Assembly (NCBI GenBank): GCA_026413225.1
Contig: CM048591.1
Coordinates: 37,417,803 to 37,481,802, forward strand
Source of the DNA: Otis tarda
Taxonomy: Eukaryota > Chordata > Aves > Otidiformes > Otididae
Length of the DNA: 64,000 nt
Direction: 5' to 3'
Shown here in pieces: positions 59,870 through 64,000 of the stretch. The translations under genes were made by a program, and so were the position numbers. Positions within the stretch are counted from its first letter, which is position 1. The number at the start of each line of letters is the position of its first letter. The notes beneath the pieces are model-generated. The model had not been told where the DNA came from, did not search any database, and saw only the letters and a list, made by a program, of their open reading frames with translations.

Positions 59870-62366
59870 CTACAACGACAGTTAAAAAAAAACCCAAAAC
59901 ATTAAATAAGCCTGTGTGCCTGTTTAGGGAGGGTGAGGGGTAAAAAAAATTGTCTTAAAAAAACCCAGTTCAATGTTTAGGCCTGCTTACATTTTTAGAT
60001 GCATTCCACTAAGTACCTCACTGTTCCAATAGCACAAGTGTGTTCTTGTAGCTGTGATGGTGTAGGTATGTAAGCAATGTTGCTGGGATAGCTATGCTTG
60101 TTTATTAGATTAGAAATAATCAGAAAGAAGCAGAAAAGCTAGCAGGCACACAAAGACATTTTGACACGATGAGCTCAATATGCAGTGATTCAGATGGCTA
60201 TCCACTGAAGCAAGCACTTCCCAGTCTCCTGGTTTATGAAGTGCCAGGCCATTTAGCATGACAGCTGTAGTGAAAGCAGGTGCCATCTCCCGCATCAGTC
60301 GCAATAGCTGCTCTTTGCAAAAAGCCCTTCACATTCTGGTGACGGAGCAGTAGAGACACAGTGTGTGCCTGCAGCTCAGCAGCACATTTTTGCTCTATTC
60401 CCCTTTAGATTTTTAAACATCAGCCTAGTCGGTCACAAAGCCCTTCAGCACCATTACTGCTCTCCTGCGTGGTCGTACCTTGTGTTTCGCTGCAGTCACA
60501 GCATTCCGGGGCACCTGGCGTGTTGGAATCACTGCAGCAAGGCAGGCAGCGGCCTTCCTCCAGGTAGAGCTGCATGTTGGCCGGACAGACTGTGCAGTTG
60601 AGAGGCCCGGGTCCCTTGCACTCGGTGCACGAGCTGTCACATCTCTCACACTTGGGCTCGTCCTCCTTCAGACACAGAACACAAGCAATGCCCCTTTCAT
60701 TCGGGATTCTTTGGACCTGGCCTGGAAGTTCTGTCCTGTCATTCACTGTCTGGGTGGTCATCTCTGGGCACCAGGAACGTCAATGGCAAAATACAGCAGG
60801 GAGTAGGAAAACTAAAATTTTGTTTGTATTTCCTGGGTTCTCGGTGCTCTGCTTGTAAGGAGAGGGGGAAAAGTGCTGTAGGAGCTTAGAAATCTCACCT
60901 AGCTACACAGCAAGATAACATTCATTCAGACTGTAAGCTCTTTGGCCAAAAAATATATTTTTATTTTGCTAGTCCCATGCTAGCAGGTCTATGGTTCTTT
61001 GGTAGTACTGATGCTGAAGCAGCATTCAGGAAGTTCGCTCACTTGTATTACTGAAAGTAACTGACATGAGAGAAGCAATATGAAATATTCTGGGGAAAAA
61101 AAAAAGGCACCTGAGAGAACGAATTTCCTTTCTAACTTGGGCAGGAGCAGAAATAAGGAATAAAGATGGCTAGAATTTTCTAGCAAACCAGATTTTTATT
61201 AGATTGTGCTGGTTCTGTTTTACAGAAATAGCTTAGATTCAAATACACTTCTCAAATTTCCAGATAGGCTCTTGGGAGCCTCTCTGTACAAAGACTACTA
61301 GAGATCATTGTTGTCACATCTGCCTTGCAGAATGCTCTGAGCTCAGGTATTTCAGGGCTTCCACTGTTCACGGTTCCTGGCCTAATGGGAAAAAAATTGC
61401 TATTTTTCTGCCATGAGACCAGGACTTCATATCCACTGTGAGGATCTGGAAACTCAAATAACCTATCATCAAACTTGCTGTCAGACCTGCGAGGCTGCTT
61501 GTCCTGGATCAAAGAACCTGGGCAAGATGGCAGGGTCATAGTGGGAGGTCCCGTTTCTCAGAGCCAAAGCTCTTGCAAAGAACTGTGTGCCTCTGTGGTC
61601 TCCAGCTCTTAGGCTGTTTTCTCAGGCTCACAGTTACGAAGCAGCACTTCTAAGAGGATATTCCAGGCCAGAGACTCCAGGGTATGCAGCATCTCAAGCC
61701 AGCTGGCTTGCCTTGCTGCAATGTTCTTGAATAAACATCTTTGGAAAGCAGTTGGTGTGGAAATCTGGAAGCTGGAGTGCCCAGACTTGTGGCACAGACC
61801 CAAACCTAATTGTGGTCCTATTCTACTAAATATACAGCTCTGTTAACTTCAGCCTGTCCCTCCACTAGAGGTTTTTGCCAGCAGAGCTGTCAATCAGGAA
61901 TGCAATGTGATTTCTTACAGAAAAAGCAGCAGAAATCCATGGGGAAATCTCTGTTATACTGGAAGAAAAGAATTTCTGTCTTACTAATATAATTGATTTT
62001 GTTCACATGGCTTTGGTATCATCAATTGACAAAGTTGTGCCTTTAAATTTACTGGTAGAGGATTACTCTATAGTAGACAACGCCAGAAAGAGAAACAATG
62101 CTTCTACTGCCAAGAGAAGAAAAGGGTAAGTATATGTAAAGATAAGCAGCCTTGAAAACTCAGAGAAGAGCATTCCATGTTGTCTGTATTGTGTTCAGAA
62201 GTTAAACTTCAGCATAAAAATAACAAGCGAAAATGCCTGCAAATAGGTACCTCTTGTCCTGGTGTTTCCTGAACTTTGTATTCACCTACAAAGCAGTCTG
62301 AGTTGCACATTCCACCTAATAAACTGTAGCTCCATACACAAGATGTGCAGCTGAATGCTCCCTTTC
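59466..62366 (-). CDS. PCSK5: Proprotein convertase subtilisin/kexin type 5, B isoform, last three coding exons
   Basis: PCSK5 (PC5/6) is a secretory-pathway serine protease that cleaves precursors after basic residues. The B isoform adds a long Cys-rich furin-like repeat region, a membrane anchor and a cytoplasmic tail. Only the C-terminal end lies here, in exons 62251-62366, 60479-60665 and 59466-59869, joined in consistent phases by canonical AG/GT sites. They encode the end of the Cys-rich domain (GAFSCTSCVW, CERCDSSCTECKGPG, ECCDC), one membrane span and an acidic tail with YRDRD, VYMGQDGTVYRKF and LEYDDESYS. The protease domain lies on earlier exons beyond 64000. It is convergent with the RFK pseudogene. 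All visible parts are open and conserved in character, so I expect a working gene. Confidence 0.93.
60479..60665 (-). CDS. PCSK5: PCSK5 exon, second from last
   Basis: 187 bp. The acceptor is TGTGTTCTGTGTCTGAAG with a good pyrimidine tract, and the donor is AAG followed by GTACG. It encodes EDEPKCERCDSSCTECKGPG and then Cys-rich sequence ending PECCDCSETQ. The open frame extends upstream into the intron to an ATG at 60761, but the pyrimidine tract and protein similarity place the exon start at 60665. It ends with one base of a split Asp codon. Confidence 0.9.
62251..62366 (-). CDS. PCSK5: PCSK5 exon, third from last
   Basis: 116 bp between TTTCTAG and GTACCT on the minus strand. It begins with two bases of a split codon and then encodes KGAFSCTSCVWSYSLLGG and MCNSDCFVGEYKVQE, part of a furin-like Cys-rich repeat. 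The SCTSCVWSY motif is diagnostic for the PC5B C-terminal region. It ends on a codon boundary, matching the next exon. Confidence 0.92.
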
Positions 62367-64000
62367 CTAGAAAGGCAAATAAAACAACAATAATACAACA
62401 GGAAAAATTGTCATCTGAGTTCCTTTAAAAATATACTGACCACTGCCACCAAAGAAAAGGGTATTTGTCAACAGCAAGAATCAGCAGTGAGGAGTTCAGC
62501 ATGAGGAAGCTGGTATTAGAAGGAGCTTGGGCCTAGTTTTGAGGTTTTATGTGCCCACAAAGTGTGTTTCTTATGTGTTTTGATATTCATGAAAAGCTGA
62601 TTTGGGAATCAGTTGTACAGGGCAGCTCCAACACATTCAGGAAAATCAATTTGATCAGTGCACTGAAGGAAAATTGTGGGGAACCTTGGCCCCCTTGGCT
62701 CTCCTTCACATAATCAGTACTTAATAGGCCTGCTAGCTAACCATATTCAAACCACAATGAATTAAGGTATGTTTGTGTTTGAATAGCAAAATAAATTATT
62801 TAGTTGCATAAGAAAAAAAAAATCTTCACTGGGTACAAACAGGACTTCATATGCACTTTGTGTGTTGGAGACTCTTTTTGAATACAGATGCTGCATGCAG
62901 TATTTCTGTGAAACACTGAAGTGAAGGGTTTGTCCTATGTGTCAAGATGCACCTGTCCAATTCCCTGCAACTAGGCATTTTCTGCCACTATCTGAAAGGA
63001 ACAAAATGGAAATGCAAGCAGCTTACCTTAGCAGCAGTTGAACAGCTGAAGTTAGCAACCTTCTGTAACCCAGTGAATTTACTACGTGATTTTTATGAGC
63101 AGTGCAGGGTTTGCTTTCCTGCTCTTGAGAAACAAAAGACACTGCAACACTTCCTTGCTCATACATCAGCAATGCAGATGCATTTCAGAACACCGACACT
63201 GCTGTTTAGAAGGACTGGCTTGTGTTTCATCTTAGCATCTCTCTAATTATGACAGAAAATCTGTCGTGTAGTATTTATCCCAAATAATGTAAAAATCAAT
63301 GGAAGTAGTCTGTAAATTAAAATGGCTATCCTTTCGTCCCAAATTCAAGCCAAAACATTTCTGTTACTTGTTATAATGTTGTTATATAGTTACTTTTAAT
63401 AGTTCTTGAAGGTAGCTTCACTCTAAGGGTTATTTCCACAATTTAAAATATTGCTGTGTTGCAGTTAGCCATCTGTGCTATCCAGTATAATCACTATCTG
63501 AAACAAATTTTGTGTGTTACAATACGGTGTGATCTAAGCTGCAGAGTGGTGCCTGTTAGCTATCATCTGACACCGTTCAGATAGAAAAGGGCACTGAATG
63601 GGTCCAAGGGGATTAGTGCCTCTTGCTTCAGAATTGGATGAATTAAGGAAAAGAAGAAACTGAATGTGTAAGTGTATCACAGAACAAAACAGATGGCCTC
63701 TCAAAGTTAACTTTGAAAAATACTTCACTATACTGAAAGCAGCAGACATCACTGATTTAGGGGATTTTGTTTTGCTTTTCACACTAAAGAGATGCTTTAT
63801 AGCTGTTTCTACTCTTCCCTTTGCAGATGGTAAAGATACGTGGTTGGATTTAGGTTCCTTGGCTTTCAGAGCCAGAGTAACACATAGTAGGACATCTTGA
63901 AGAGTGAGATATTATTCAGTCATTATTCAGTGTTTGTGTGAGAAACGAAGTCCAGCTCTGTAAGCAACAGAGCCCTTTTTTTGAAATTGATAAGCATCTT
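62367..64000 (-). other. PCSK5: PCSK5 intron (no further exon seen)
   Basis: Upstream of the 62251-62366 exon I found no further Cys-rich furin-like coding segment on the minus strand. The plus-strand frames here (62947-63246, 63664-63900) do not resemble known proteins. I read it as intron continuing beyond the window. Confidence 0.65.

Noticed and set aside
60666-60761. Extension of the PCSK5 penultimate exon to the ATG at 60761
   Set aside because: The segment reads as intron with a pyrimidine-rich acceptor ending at 60666; the Cys-rich domain similarity begins at 60665 and phases fit only that boundary.
1-64000. Placement on a degenerate W chromosome
   Set aside because: All three PCSK5 exons are open and conserved in character and repeat load is moderate, which argues for Z or an autosome; sequence alone cannot settle it.
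1-64000. CRISPR arrays, bacterial operons, tRNA or rRNA genes
   Set aside because: The DNA is clearly vertebrate nuclear sequence; I saw no regularly spaced repeats and no rRNA or tRNA-like segment by eye, although a tRNA scan was not possible.

Overview
The window is vertebrate nuclear DNA, almost certainly from a bird. It carries many 5'-truncated CR1 LINEs whose 3' ends finish in the bird-type ATTCTATG/ATTCTGTG repeat. It also carries solo LTRs, and the last exons of PCSK5 convergent with a riboflavin kinase (RFK) locus. PCSK5 and RFK also sit tail to tail in mammals, and in birds this block is usually on the Z chromosome. I cannot name the species. Most of the window is AT-rich intron or intergenic DNA, and most long open frames are chance or lie in GC-rich or simple-repeat sequence.

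Layout. 1-10.1 kb: AT-rich DNA with one short CR1 tail and no recognisable coding exon. 10.14-11.35 kb: a strong CpG island with a good minus-strand splice donor, probably the promoter and non-coding first exon of a leftward gene (GCNT1 is the syntenic guess, unproven). 11.35-47.2 kb: gene-poor DNA with two larger CR1 fragments (30.3-31.7 kb minus, about 40.1-41.1 kb plus), a MITE-like inverted-repeat unit, simple repeats, a possible non-coding exon at 36.58 kb and an unexplained 201-codon frame at 37.6-38.2 kb. 47.2-48.4 kb: CR1 tails abutting a second CpG island. 48.0-51.4 kb: the RFK locus, plus strand. 51.4-58.4 kb: the space between the two convergent genes, filled with CR1 pieces, a solo LTR nested inside a CR1, a 5'-deleted gammaretrovirus-like provirus (partial env plus 3' LTR) and a second, 1.14-kb solo LTR. 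58.4-64 kb: the 3' end of PCSK5 on the minus strand, with the last three coding exons of the membrane-anchored B isoform, about 1 kb of 3' UTR and upstream intron.

The main result is that the RFK copy is broken. Its four-exon structure is still visible and exons 2 and 4 remain open with good splice sites. However, the expected ATG is GGG, an in-frame TAA follows in exon 1, the Ala of the PTAN motif is changed, and the exon that carries the catalytic region survives only as a decayed remnant with stops. It keeps introns and a promoter CpG island, so it is an unprocessed pseudogene. RFK is normally indispensable for making FMN and FAD, so a working copy should exist elsewhere. In contrast, all three PCSK5 exons are open, in phase and conserved in character, so decay appears limited to RFK. 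The 7-kb gap between the two 3' ends has accepted at least three LTR-element insertions.
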